From Poa pratensis (taxonomy: Eukaryota > Streptophyta > Magnoliopsida > Poales > Poaceae), in the NCBI GenBank assembly GCA_947311845.1, contig CAMZMU010000080.1, positions 46,696,111 to 46,760,110 on the forward strand: a stretch of DNA of 64,000 bases, read 5' to 3'. Below the pieces are notes generated by a model. It saw only the letters and a list, made by a program, of their open reading frames with translations. It had not been told where the DNA came from and did no database searches. Positions 12,631-23,949 of this stretch are shown piece after piece; the stretch's first letter is position 1; the number at the start of each line of letters is the position of its first letter. A program made the translations under genes and the position numbers.

Positions 12631-13372
12631 TCACTTCCCTCTGCCACGTGCTCGTGTTGGAGGCATGAAGTCGTCATCACTGTTTTCATCGACGACAGGC
12701 TTGGATGCACCAACACTCTTCAACTTACGTCTAGAGTTGCCTCGTTTAGGAGTCATGAAATCATCATCACTATCATCTTGAACGGCTTTCTTGGATGATC
12801 CACCACTCTTCGCCTTTGATATAGCCCTCTTCACTGCTTCAGCGTGAAGGAGATTTCCAGGCCCATCAGGACATGCGCCAAAAAGCATTTCCATCCAACC
12901 AAAATGAGGGATCTCTTTGTTCACAAACTATCCATCGGCAGGCCAGTGCTGGACATTCACAAAATCAGGGAAAAAAGTTAGTACGATAACACTAGATTCT
13001 AACATAATATAAATTCGGTACTCAGTTACCTTCACGTGAAATGCATAGCCTCCGGCGAAAAATGGATTATCTTTGACTTAGGTGTCATAGGCATGTCCCT
13101 AAGCCCCGCCTCAATAGCTTTTAGCTCATTAATTCTCTGCCACTTCCACCGCCACCCATCAATTTCATCTGAAATTTCTTCAGGGGTCATCTGGATTTTG
13201 TTTTTTTGGCTATAATTTCTCCCACCTCACGAATGTTGCCCCACTCACTAACTAGCTCCCTATAACAGCTCTTGGGCCTACCCTCCCTAATACTACCTTC
13301 AGTCCATATTGCGGCGTGATACAAAACACACCACGACCTATGCTCCGAACTAGGACCCGAACTACCAGACAT
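12631..13372 (-). pseudogene. small unidentified TE-associated gene, broken
   Basis: The start is ATG at 13372 (MSGSSGPSSEHRSW), then a conserved-looking stretch EGRPKSCYRELVSEWGNIREV. A one-base change in an A-rich run near 13195-13205 breaks the frame, which continues as EEISDEIDGWRWKWQRINELK. A further shift leads to DNPFFAGGYAFHVK before a possible donor near 13030. The last exon (HFGWMEMLFG, then two acidic DDDFM repeats and a basic tail) has a TAG just before it (HWPADG-stop-FVNKE, about 12929). I do not know its function. It is convergent with the PMD gene, and the pair probably belonged to one transposon. Confidence 0.55.
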
Positions 13373-13437
13373 TGTTCCTATCCGACTGTGGAAATAACCA
13401 CGCACCACACCCCTCCTCCATCACCAAATCTAATGGG

Positions 13438-13450
13438 GTATATATATAGG
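13438..13450 (-). promoter_or_regulatory. TATA-like box upstream of the small minus-strand gene
   Basis: CCTATATATATACCCC on the minus strand lies about 70 nt before the ATG at 13372, the usual position for a plant TATA box plus a short leader. Confidence 0.5.
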
Positions 13451-13456
13451 CTCACC

Positions 13457-13627
13457 CGGGAGAAGAAGAGCGGGAGAAAAATGGCGGGAGAAAAAATGCG
13501 GGAGGAAAATGGCGGGAACAAAATGGCGCGAGAACTATGGTGGGAGAAAAAAGGCGGGAGGAAAATGGCGGGAACAAAATGGCGCGAGAATTATGGCGGG
13601 AGAAGAATGGCGGAAAAAAAGCCGGGA
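13457..13627 (-). repeat. GGCGGGA minisatellite in the promoter of the small gene
   Basis: More than ten copies of [AT]GGCG[GC]GA[GA] separated by short A-runs. A larger 56-bp unit is repeated at 13501 and 13557. On the minus strand the units read TTCCCGCCATTTT or CTCCCGCCATTTT, close to the plant E2F-site consensus WTTSSCSS but mostly one base off. Confidence 0.85.
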
Positions 13628-13679
13628 GCGCGAAACAAATTCGGATCAGGAGTTGCATGCACTAATCGGCTTTAACACA

Positions 13680-13845
13680 ACAGATTGGTGCCTGTCGTCC
13701 TCGTCGAAGCCGACTATGGCATGCCCCAGATAGCCCCCAGGGACGACAGCCCTGTCGTCTTCGACGGCACCGACTGGACCCTATCGTCTTCGTCGCGACC
13801 GACTGGGCGCTGTCGGCTTCGACGGAACCGACTGAGGAATATTTC
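13680..13845. repeat. CG-rich repeat with CGACTG/CAGTCG ends
   Basis: Three to four diverged units of about 30 bp, each containing TCGTCTTCGNCG and CCGACTGG. No coding function seen. Confidence 0.6.
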
Positions 13846-13939
13846 TGAAAAAAATAAAAACTGCGTATTATTTCCACAATTTAATAATTTTCGTGTATTA
13901 TTTAAAAAAAATTAGCTGCAAATGATGCATTGAAACCAC

Positions 13940-14482
13940 ATGACAGGTGGCAAGATCTTGTGGATCTGCTCCGGCGAGCCGCAACTGTAGAACGGACTGT
14001 GCTAAACTGCTAATGATGGTGATCCATGAGTCAAGGGAGTGACCAGGGTCGTTCCTGGAGAGCTTGCAGCATGGCAAGAACGTCTGATTCAACACCTGCT
14101 AGTAGTGGCAATGGACAAAAAGGTTCGTGAATAACTTTGGGTCTTTGGTGTCCTTTAGAAACGAAACAATATAGAAATCAACACCGTTGTGAACACCAAA
14201 CTTGATATATTCCCAATAAACTTGTCTCATTCTAACAATTAAACAAAGACGAATGATACTAATAAAAAAGAATACAGCTATTTGAAACCATGGCTGAATT
14301 CTTTCACGCATTGTCAGATGCCTCATCCTCGTCGATACCACAAACCTGATGTACAGGCTATGTCCATTGGACAATCTAATATCGGATCTATCAAAAATTT
14401 GTTGGAACAATACTCTGATTTGAGCAAACTCAGTGCTGTTAGAAAGCTTGAGAACCACTGCAATAAATGTTTTTTGTGCCAT
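13940..14482 (-). other. unidentified exon-like fragment(s)
   Basis: Two exon-like stretches lie on the minus strand. One at about 14282-14482 reads AQKTFIAVVLKLSNSTEF and IRVLFQQIFDRS. The other at about 13940-14230 contains VHNGVDFYIVSFLKDTKDPK and SLDSWITIISSL. Between them TTTTTTATTAG and TTAATTGTTAG look like acceptors. Composition is gene-like rather than TE-like, but I cannot name the protein. It may be a captured or relic gene piece. Confidence 0.35.
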
Positions 14483-14695
14483 CTCTGAATTATGCTCAGT
14501 TTAGTGCCAGTTTTACATCTATTTCTCTGTTCTCAAATTGTCCAGAACCGTGCAGCAGTACCTAGTGTACCAATTCTCTGAATCCTATCGAGTGCTCAAC
14601 CATGACACTCTACGGAATAAGTAGAAGTTACCAGTTGCTCTTCATCTTCTCTTTCTCTTCGTCAAGGCACTTGCCAATTTTCTAAGGTTCCGGCA

Positions 14696-15567
14696 TTAGT
14701 ACATGCAATTCACGAGTTAAGACACAGCGTCACGCGTATTACTCCAAGATAATACACAACCTAAAGTAGTACATATTTTGGGGGAAAAGATCCATGATCC
14801 AATATGATTTGGGGGGAAAGGCTCGTACTAATTACCTTAGGGTGAAGAAGAAGTGGACTGGTTCACTGCTAAACGTGGGCTGAGAGCTTGAGATAGCCGC
14901 AGACGGATGCCGTTCCACCTCGCCGGGCATCTCCTGGACCAGCAGACGGAGCCGAGCGTCGAGGCCAAGCTGCGGAGGCTACGACGCCTCCTCGTCGGAG
15001 CGCCAACCTCCTCAACGTGCTCTCGAGCAGGACGAACTGGACGCGGTATTTGCCGGCGTCAGGCGAGCACGCGGCCGGAGGGTGGAGTTCACGGCGGAGG
15101 GATGCGCTAAACCAGGGGAATCGGCAGGAGGGGGTGCGGTTGAAAGGGGCACGTTGCCGCCGTGGATGGGCCTTCGCCATGCTATCACCCTGAGCCGCCG
15201 CTGGAGATCCTGCACACGCCAGCATGGCAGCATCGACGAATCTTGATGGAATCGTGGCCGGGCCATATCTGGAAGAAGGAAAGCGGTGGGGAGGGCTGGG
15301 GCTGGGAGTGTGACGGAGAGGGACGGTGGCGTCCATACGGGCCATGTGGGCAGCGGCGTGGAGCCTCGGCGGCTGGCGCGCTTGCCGGTGGCGGGGAAGG
15401 CTGTGCGCAAGGGACGACGAGCTCGCCGGCGCGGAGGTCGGGCAAACCGCAAAGAAGGGCACATACCGCTTCGGGATTTGATCTGGAACGTTGATCAAAT
15501 TAAACGGATCAGATTTAATGTATCAACATAGCACAACACAAGTTTGCTCTTTTAATAGTAGTATAGA
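14696..15567 (-). mobile_element. second Helitron-like element, 3' end uncertain
   Basis: The minus-strand 5' end (TCTATACTACTATTAAAAGAGC at 15546-15567) is identical to that of the element at 7660-8833, and about 60 bp beyond it is also similar (TTTAATGTATC). The proposed 3' end CTAA|T at 14696-14699 has only a weak hairpin (CGTGAATTGCATG). The interior 14870-15500 is GC-rich and open in several frames; probably captured exon sequence, not identified. Confidence 0.4.
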
Positions 15568-15739
15568 TAGAAGTATAGATATAGATACTAGGTCGCTGGT
15601 CGCGCTGCAGGTGGTTTTACAATCGAGCTGAGCAGTTTGCACATCGATCAACGCCCCCCTAGTAGTACATCGTTTCATGGCTCGGCTGCAGGGTATGCCA
15701 GTGCATACCCGGCATACCTTGTGGCTCCGCCACTGGCTC

Positions 15740-16309
15740 TAGGTGGGTGGTAGTCTGCCACTGGCGGTAGTACCGCTGGCCAAACTCGCGGCAAATTGTT
15801 CTTCATGCGGAAATTGGCTCCGAAAAATCCATGGGGAAATGGCAAAATTAGATTTAGGGAATGCAAACAAAGGTGAATACGGTCCTTTAGCATCAGATTC
15901 GTGGATCAAGACTACCAAAAAATGCGCCAAAACGAGAGATCGGCTCGAAGCCATATGAGACTATTTTTTGGTGGAAATTTTCAAAAGTAGACAAAAGAAA
16001 TAAATATTTGGATGGAGGATGAAACACAAGTGAAATCCTTGGCAACGTAGAGCTCTGATACCATATGATGCAGGTAAGGGTCCCCGATCTTCACGAATTT
16101 GTGGGCGTGGGCGAAAAACACGAGGGGCAAGCACACAATAACTAGCAATGCCTACTGAGAGATGTCAACCGGCAACAAGCTCCGAGGGTAACCTCCGGTT
16201 ATCCAAATCCAAACCAATATCACTCTCAATTGGAACTGGTTCTCTTACCGATCGGTCCACCAATTTAATAGAATCCATAAGGGAAAAGATTGGCAAGCCT
16301 ACTTGAGTC
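15740..16309 (-). mobile_element. truncated gypsy fragment: 5' LTR end, PBS and leader
   Basis: On the minus strand an LTR end finishes CATCA at 16066. It is followed by a Met-tRNA primer-binding site (TGGTATCAGAGCTC, 16050-16063) and a leader containing GGTACTACCGCCAG. This is a diverged relative of the leader and LTR end at 47000-47840. No gag or pol remains. The 170 bp to its left (15570-15739) show nothing I recognise. Confidence 0.7.
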
Positions 16310-16775
16310 TGAAAGTGCATGTGCCCTCATGTGTGGTTTTGGTAACTAATGACAATCTCTATGGACTAATGGTTGCATTGAGCTATCCTTGTAGGGCTTG
16401 TCCATTGGCAATGCTTGAACACCATGTGTTGGTATCAAGATTGAAAGAAGAAGATAAAGTGGTGACCAAAGTAATACTTAAGGTGTGATCCACACAAATG
16501 GTCATCTAGAGTTGAGCTTATTGCAAGTGTGGCTTGGAAAAGAAGATTGAGTGAACATGAATGTTTATCTCCAAGCCATCATATATATTAAGAGAAGAAG
16601 ATGAAGTGCAAGTTCAAGAGAAGAATATCGAAGAAATCCTATGCTTGAAGCTTGTCACTCATTTGGAGATATTGGCCAAGTGAAGATGTGCCTTATAGAG
16701 GCTCTCCCATATTTGTGTATGGGGGAGCGATATATGAGTTTTCACCAAGCTAAAGCGCAATCAAGAAAGGTGGTG

Positions 16776-17269
16776 ACGAGGGGTTAACTCATCAAATCCC
16801 ATGGTTAAGGACCTAGGGTTGAGATTATGGGGAGAGAACGTGGTAGTACTGGTAGTTTCGTCGGCTGACATGCAGAGGCAAAGATTTACCCAGGTTCAGG
16901 CCCCTCGGGTGGAGGTAAAGACCCTACTTCCTGCTTGTCTGGTATTGATTGTGTGAGATTATGCGATTACCGGGGAGCTCCGGCGAGATGTCGATCTCGC
17001 TAGGGCTTTTGGTGGTTCGAGTATGGCTTGTCCAGGATCGACGACCCTCCCAGCCTTTATAAGAGGCTGGGTCTCGGGAGTCCGTAACCGACCCTGTTTA
17101 CATGTAAGGAAAGTATAAACCGACTATGCCTATGTCTAATCTTGGAGGGTACTCCATCTTGTTGGGCCTTTCGTCATGGACTTCATGTAGGCTCTTGATA
17201 ACTGGGCCTTAGTCGACACGTGCACCAGGTACCCTTACAGTAGTGTACCCAAGATGTATATCCTTGTCA
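16776..17269 (-). repeat. 3' LTR of element 1
   Basis: TG...CA ends next to GGTGG. Contains the minus-strand TATA box CTTATAAAGG (17054-17063) between CCAGCC and GGCTGG arms. Confidence 0.95.
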
Positions 17270-17284
17270 GTAGCCCCCGAGTAC
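17270..17284 (-). promoter_or_regulatory. polypurine tract of element 1
   Basis: Minus strand ACTCGGGGGCTAC abuts the 3' LTR. The same core is repeated inside the element (22245-22570, 17882, 18008). Confidence 0.75.
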
Positions 17285-17847
17285 TTGTCTGACTCAAAGA
17301 ATCAGGCATGGACTCACTCGTAAGTGCACGTCATATGCTTTGTATTTTGTATATTATAATTGGAATTCATGTATGAATAGCACATGTTGGCTATGTCGAG
17401 TATCTCATCGACTGTGGTTTTTGCTTATAATGGTCAAGGGATAATAGCTTAGCAGGCCCAGTACACTCGACGGATCAGGACTGGTTAACTACACATTCGG
17501 GTAAAACCTTACTAGCTTTCAATCAAACTTAAGTCCCCGGACTCGAATCTGGAACAAACTGGTCAGATTCGACTAGGCCGCAGAGGTCTTACTGAGTCGA
17601 TCTGCAGTATAGCTTTGAATTTTACCCAACGCGTCCGTCAGGATTTTTCATCATGTCTGCTGACACGAAAAGTATAAGGATTGACCTTGCTGGAACGGTC
17701 CTTAGCCCAGCTCGAAAGTTCGGCGGGTCTTACCTTTGCACTATGCGTGCAGCATTCGAGGTATTTGCGGCCAACTCGGAATGTTTCGAGTATAATTTTG
17801 TACATAAACTGAGTCGATCTTTTTGTCGACTGACACTTTGTCGTTAT

Positions 17848-18045
17848 TCTATCGGGTGCGCGACAGCGCTCCCGATGGGAGTAGCCCCCGAGATTGTGCT
17901 TTATTGCTTGCAATGGAGGATAATCTCAGATCTTCTTACCCTGCATATGCTAATCGAAGAAATTTTTGCCGTAATTCTATCGGGTGCACGACAGTGCTCC
18001 CGATGGGAGTAGCCCCCGAGATTATGTTGTATTGCTTGTAATGGA
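17848..18045 (+). repeat. tandem 127-bp repeat upstream of the antisense gene
   Basis: TCTATCGGGTGC.CGACAG at 17848 recurs at 17975 with the following GATGGGAGTAGCCCCCGAG and TGGAGGATAATCTCA. A third, partial copy (TGCTCCCAATGGGAGTA) is at 18100. The 550 bp after it (18050-18600) hold no ORF and may be the antisense promoter. Confidence 0.85.
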
Positions 18046-18707
18046 GGATAATCTCAAAATCATTTTATCTTGAGCATCTCTAGTCGAAGATTTTTTTTGA
18101 TATGCTCCCAATGGGAGTAATATGCCTCAGCCGAAGGAACGGTCGAGTGACCAATTTTGCCTTAACATTGCTTTTTCACACCCGAACCAAACAAGGCAGT
18201 CGAGTGACCGATATGCGTTGGGCGGACTCGAATGTATTTCTGATCAGAGCACTTGAGATGACGTCAGGGATGACGTTTTTGGCGACTGCGCTGCCTGACA
18301 CGCGGTGGCGTGCGTTATGCTGTGATGGATGGGACGTGACACATAGGTGGGCCCATTGTGCAGCGCTGACCGAACGACGGTGCCGTTTGGACTTGATTTG
18401 ACTAATCTGGCCCACTTTTTACGGAGGCGTGATGATGGCTCCTCTTTTTGCGTGCGTAGTGGGCGGAGTGGCCGGCGATGGTTGCCCTCCGCGTTTGCCA
18501 CGTGTACGGTGAGATTGCGTGCGTAACGCACGATTAGGATATGAACGGTTGTGATTGCTTTTGATTTGTGGTAAATAGGGGAACAACGCTGGCATTATTT
18601 TTTACTTGCCATTTGCTCTGCGCGCCGCCCCTGCTTCATCGTCTTCCTCTCGCTTCTCCATTGTTCTTGCTCCCGAGCTCCCGCTGTTCCCCTTAGCCAC
18701 CACTGCC

Positions 18708-21700
18708 ATGGCGCCAAAGAGAAAGGCTGCTGCTGCCGACGCGGCCGCTCTGAAGGGGAAGAAGACTGCGGCTGGCGCATCTGCGCCCGCCGTCGAGCTC
18801 AAGAAGAACGACAACGATTGGATGAAATCCACCATTAAGGAGGCGCATCTGGACAAACTTCGCGAGGAGGGAATGCTGCCACCCGCGGACCAGTTGTTCG
18901 TCCGCGCGCCGTTGCCCAAGCAGGTACTCCCCGAGCCTCGCGCTAACGAGCGCGTCTGTTTTGCGGAGTTTCTGCCTAGGGGTCTTTCGTTTCCCCTCCA
19001 CGACTTTGTTCGTGGATTGATGTATGCATACGGGGTGCAAATCCATGATTTCACCCCGAATGGCATTATGCACATTGCCTGTTTTATGGTTTTGTGCGAG
19101 TGCTTCTTGGGAGTTTCTCCCCGCTGGGCCCTCTGGAAGTCGATTTTCATGGTCCGGCCCAACAACCGAGGAGGCCGCACCTATCCTGTTGGCGGCTTCG
19201 GGATCCAGGTGCGCAGCGACACCCGCTACTTCGCCCTGAAGCCAATCGACTCGGCGCATGGGTGGAGGAAGAGGTGGTTCTATGTGCGCGTCGACCAGGA
19301 AGGAGTCCCGCCATTTTCGACTGCTGGCATACTCGCGAGGACGAACGCCTGGGACCACCCGCTGTCGGCTGAAGAAAAGGCAAAAGCGGCGCCTCTGCTG
19401 TCGAATATTGGAGAGCTGCTAAGCAGCGTAACTGGTGTGCATTTGATTGCCACCTTTGTGAAGATGCGGGTGTGGCCGCTCCGCATTCGCGCCTACCCCA
19501 TGTGGGAGTACGAGGGTGCGCTCGACGCCACCCGAATGAGCAAGGAAGAACTGTCGAAGAGCGAGCTGGTGTCACATGTGCGATCCATCACCAGCACAAA
19601 ATCCAGCGAGCCTTGCAACGTCGACTGCCCTGTTACTCCTTATGGTCCTGATAGGCCTTCGGCTACCACATCTCCGACGGAAGAGGTCGAAGAGGAAGGG
19701 GCAGAGGAAGTACAGGCTGAAGAGCCCGTCACGACTGATCATGTGAGCGAGGCTCCCACTCGCAAGCGTCGTCGAGTGGCTCCAGTTGTGTCTTCTTCCA
19801 CGAGTTCACCCGCGAAGGAGTCAGATGTGAAAGATGATGGAGACTCGGGCTCGTCTCCTACTGCCACAGCTGCTCCTTTGAACGTGAGCCCGCTGAGCTC
19901 AGCTCCTCCTCCCCAGTTGGGTGAGGAGCTGCTTTTTGGAGGTCCCAATTTTGACAACCTTGATAGTGAAGAGGAAGAAGAGCACAGGTATGCTCCTGAG
20001 CTTTTTGTACTAAAGTTTTTGTTTTGTTGATTTTTGTGCTTATGCTGTATTTCTTCGTCACTCGCAGTGCTGAGACTGTGCGTCCACCAACTCCTCCATT
20101 CAAGAAGATTACGACCCCTGAGCACCCGGAAGTCTCTCACGTGGCTCCGGAGGTCGTTCAATCAGCAGCCACGACTACTGCTATTGAGACGCCAAGGCTA
20201 TGAGTGCCGCAACTCCGAGGTCGGGACATCAGCCGCGAAGCCCGCGCCTTGGACAGAACACGTAAGTGTCTTTTTGTCGAGTCCGCATACGGGACTGGTT
20301 ATGTATAACTTATGCTGGTTTCGTGTGCTTGCAGCCTTACTACCTCAACCTGGTAGAATCGGGCAAGGCTTTTGTCCAACTGGAGCAAGAGAGGGACATT
20401 CTGCGCACCAGTTTGGAGCAACTCACTCGTAAGTGTATTTTGATTCGTAACCCGAAGTTCCTTTTTGCACTGTCTTTGCTTAGTTGAGTGTTTGAATTAC
20501 TTCTTGCCTTCAAATTCAGATGACAAGGCATCGGCTGAGTCTCGGGTGAAGGAGCTAGAAGATGCACTCGCCAAGCAGCGTGCTGAGTCGAAGAAGGCTT
20601 TGGATGATGCCAAGAACTCCGCTGCCTTGCGCAGAAAGAGTATGCTGAGCGTCTGGCTAGCTCACCCGAGACGTGGGCGGTGAGTAAAATTTGCCACTTT
20701 TTGTTTACTTCTGTTGCCGCTGAATGTCGTGTAAGAGTTTCTGTTCTTTCTGATTTTTGAAGGAGCTGTTGGCGCACCGGCACCTGTAGACCAGGCGAGT
20801 GGCGATTTATCCCTCGACCGTGCTATTGGCGACCTGGACGTCGTCTCCGCCCAAGCCAAGGATGCACTCGCCAAGTCTACGAGCACACTTGGCGCCGTAT
20901 ACAAGGGCGTGTTCCCGTCTGGCCAACTTCCATCGACTGTGGAAGGCTTCGCCGACGTCCTAGGCCCGGGAACCTCCACGATGGCGAATTTTGCTCGCAC
21001 CCTGACGGTACGCGGCTCAGAAACCACCCTCAAGCTCCTTTTAGGTCATGGGATAGAGGGTGACTTCAAGGCCGCTCTATCTGATTTCCCTCGGAAGCCG
21101 GACGGGAAGCTGGTGTCTCTGAAGCATGTGAACGAGCCAGCTGCGCTGAAATTTTTATGACTACCGTGGAGCGCCGGTCAGCAGAGGTCGCCAATCGCGC
21201 GCGTAGGGCTAGGTCGGAGTCTGCATCATAGACTTTAGGGCCATCTTCCCTTTTTATGGACTGTAATTATACTTTTATGATATCGCAGTATGCGTATGCT
21301 TTTGCCACACTTGTATGGATTTGGTCCTTGTTGTGTTTCCGCCTGTAAGGCTATGTGCTATTACTCGCCTAAGCTTTGTGATGAGTCTCTCATATCTGAC
21401 ATGAGATTTTTATGATTTGGAACAGAAGCGGGCAGCCGCTACTTCATCTGGCTCGTCGCGGCATCGTGCGCCCACTCGATCTCGAGCTCAGGTGGCAAAT
21501 GATGCCACAGTAATGCGTTATATGAAGGCTCGAGTCGCAAAACTGGAGCAAGAGTTGAAGAGTGCCCAGAGCGAGCTGGATAGGATGAGGGCGAGGCCTG
21601 CTTTACCCACTCAGCGAGAGGACTATGTGCTTGGCGAGATGGAGATCGTGAACAGACAACTCGAGTGTAAGCATGACTGCCTTGATCTCAAGAGTTCATA

Positions 21701-22355
21701 GTCTGTCCTTTTTGTTGATCCAACGTGCCTTGTTGCAGGTTTTGTTCCAGACTTCCAGGCGGAGCAGGCTCGTGTTGACGAGCAGTTGAACAATGCGACT
21801 GACGAACCAACGACGGGCCGTCAGCATTTTCGCTTGGATAAGAACCGAGCGCGCATACTCGCAACTCTGCAGGATCGAGTGTGGCGGAGCACTATGCTGC
21901 TCGAGTTATGCAGGTCGGCCTTCAGTCGAATCAACCAGACTCTTTTCCCGACTGGGCCGCAACCTCAAGGAATCCATGCGTTGCTCGGGCTTTTCCGGAG
22001 TGCAGGTCCTATTCGAGATTTTATCACCCAGAAGCTTGTGGATGGAGCCAACGCAACGATGGCGTATATCCGGAGTAAGCGTCCACATATGCAGCTACGT
22101 CCACCCGTGCCTGGATCGACTTTGTCACAGTCGCAACTTGACGATACAGTCGAATATGCGAGGGTATGGTTGAGTGTTATCACGCTCAACTTATGGGCCC
22201 TGTTCTTCCAGTCAAGGACGAACCGGAAGATTAGGGTGTTTCTGTATATAGGGCAGCCCCCGAGTGTAAATTTGCCACTTATACGTAGTGATATTTATTT
22301 ATATGTATGTGCGCAGCCCCCGTGTGTATCGAGTGGGGTTTATGAAAACACTTAG
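18708..22355 (+). pseudogene. antisense multi-exon gene of element 1 (Transposase_28-like plus coiled coil)
   Basis: Runs opposite to gag-pol. ATG at 18708 in strong context (GCCATGGCG). Exon 1 (18708-19987) encodes a basic start, then the domain named 'putative gypsy type transposon' (PF04195, Transposase_28): FAEFLPRGLSFPLHDFVRGL, FTPNGIMHIACFMVLCECFL and RKRWFYVRVD. An acidic/Ser-Pro linker ends at an 80-nt GT-AG intron (19988-20067). Later short exons at about 20068, 20335-20428 and 20520 and on to a TAG near 21229-21231 encode heptad-rich helices (VKELEDALAKQRAES). A further two-exon stretch at 21423-22355 has ARVAKLEQELKSAQSEL and a helical C-terminal region; it could be the end of the same gene or a second one. 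One frameshift near 20190. Function unknown; such antisense ORFs are known from Tat elements. Confidence 0.75.
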
Positions 22356-22570
22356 TATGGAACATGAATTGCACAGCCCCCGAGTGTTCGAGTGAGGCTG
22401 TGAATTTTTGCGATGTTTGAAGCTTCAACTCATGATTTTGAGCAACTTTTTGTTTATGTATGATTTTTATGACCCAGCCCCCGAGTATTCGAGTGCGGCT
22501 GGGGTATTATGTTTGAAGAAGGAGCGAAAGCTCATGCTTTGAGATAGCGCAGCCCCCGAGTATTCGGGTG
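22245..22570 (-). repeat. five spaced polypurine-tract-like repeats
   Basis: CAGCCCCCGAGT or a near match occurs around 22253, 22315, 22375, 22475 and 22551 on the plus strand, each followed by TTCGAGTG[AG]GGCT in most copies. On the minus strand these read ACTCGGGGGCTG, the same core as the PPT at 17270. Confidence 0.85.
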
Positions 22571-22774
22571 AGGCTAAGGTTGTGCGAATAAGTTATGCGA
22601 GTAGTAAGCAGGGAGAAATATGAGGAATCATTGACTATATTCCATTTTTGAATGTTAAGCTGCAGGCCGCCTCATTAAAAACCTTCCCCTTAGGTACCCT
22701 GGTAAGGAAAAGAGCGCGTCTGAAACCTGCAGCCATCCGACATATGTGCCTATTACATTGTGCGACTGAGCAAT

Positions 22775-23869
22775 CTAAGCATAGAAACGGCGCAGCTGCG
22801 CAACGTTCCAAGGATTGTGCGAGAGTTCCTGTCTTCGCGTGCTTCAGTCTGTATGCTCCACCACCAATGACCTCGGTGATGATGAAGGGTCCTTCCCATG
22901 GAGAAGCGAGTTTGTGCACCTTCTTTTGCTTCAGTCGAAGTACCAGGTCGCCAACCTCGAAGGACCTGGTACGCAGTCGACGGCTGTGATAGTTGCGGAG
23001 GTCTTGCTGATAGACAGCTGTGCGTGCTAGCGCCGTGTTGCGTGCTTCTTCGAGCAAGTCGACTGCATCTTCGAGTGCTTCATCTGCATCTTCTTCGTTG
23101 TATGCTCGACTCTTGGTGCATTGAATCTTACATCTGATGGCAGGATTGCCTCTGCGCCGTAGACCATAAAAATGGGGTGAATTGTGTTGAAGCGTTGGGA
23201 GTTGTGCGTAGGCTCCATAGCACAGATGGGAGTTCTTCGACCCAAGCACCCGCGGCCCTTTTGAGTGGCACCAGGAGGCGTTTCTTGATTCCGCTCGTCA
23301 CGAGTCCATTGGCTTTTTCGACTTGGCCATTGGACTGCGGGTGTGCCACGGATGCATAGTTGAGCGTGATATCTTGCTCTTTGCAGAAGTTCGGAACTCT
23401 TCAGCCGTGAAGTTTGTACCGTTATCAGTGATGATACTGCTTGGCACCCAAAGCGGTATATGATGGATTTTATGAAATTGACTGCTGTAGTGGCAGTCGA
23501 ACTTGTGATAGGGACTGCTTCAATCCACTTGGTGAACTTGTCGACCGCCACCAGAAGGTGAGTATGCCCTCCATGGGAGGATTTTTTGAGTGGCCCGACC
23601 ATATCGAGCCCCCACTGGGCGAAGGGCCAGGCCAATGGTATTGTCTTCAACGCCGATGCGGGTGCGTGCGGCTTTGTGGCGAATTTTTGACAGCCGATGC
23701 ACCTTTTGACTATGTCCTCCGCGTCTTTGAGTGCTGTGGGCCAGTAGAAGCCTGCGCGAAAGGCTTTGGCTACGAGTGATCGACTGCTGGCGTGATGCCC
23801 GCAGGTACCTGCATGAATATCACGAAGGATGGCCTGGCCATCTTCGAATGCTATGCAACGTTGGAACAT
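22775..23869 (-). pseudogene. integrase region of element 1
   Basis: Zinc domain (IHAGTCGHH ... CIGCQKF), core with WGLDMVGPL (first Asp) and NGQVEKAN (Glu). The middle Asp region near 23420 is frameshifted. The C-terminal part reads GDLVLRLK and WEGPFIITEVI. A TAG at 22775-22777 ends the natural frame after a QLRRFYA-type end. It joins viral-type cDNA to the host genome in the family; here broken by frame changes. Confidence 0.8.
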
Positions 23870-23949
23870 ACCTGATACGCTGCGCTTGTATAGTTCGCCG
23901 TTGATGACGGTGTATGCTTTAGATCGTCGAGTGACGCGTCTTGACTCTG

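Noticed and set aside
14869..15498. 209-codon minus-strand ORF as a gene
   Set aside because: High GC makes all frames open there; no domain recognised, and it lies inside a probable Helitron.
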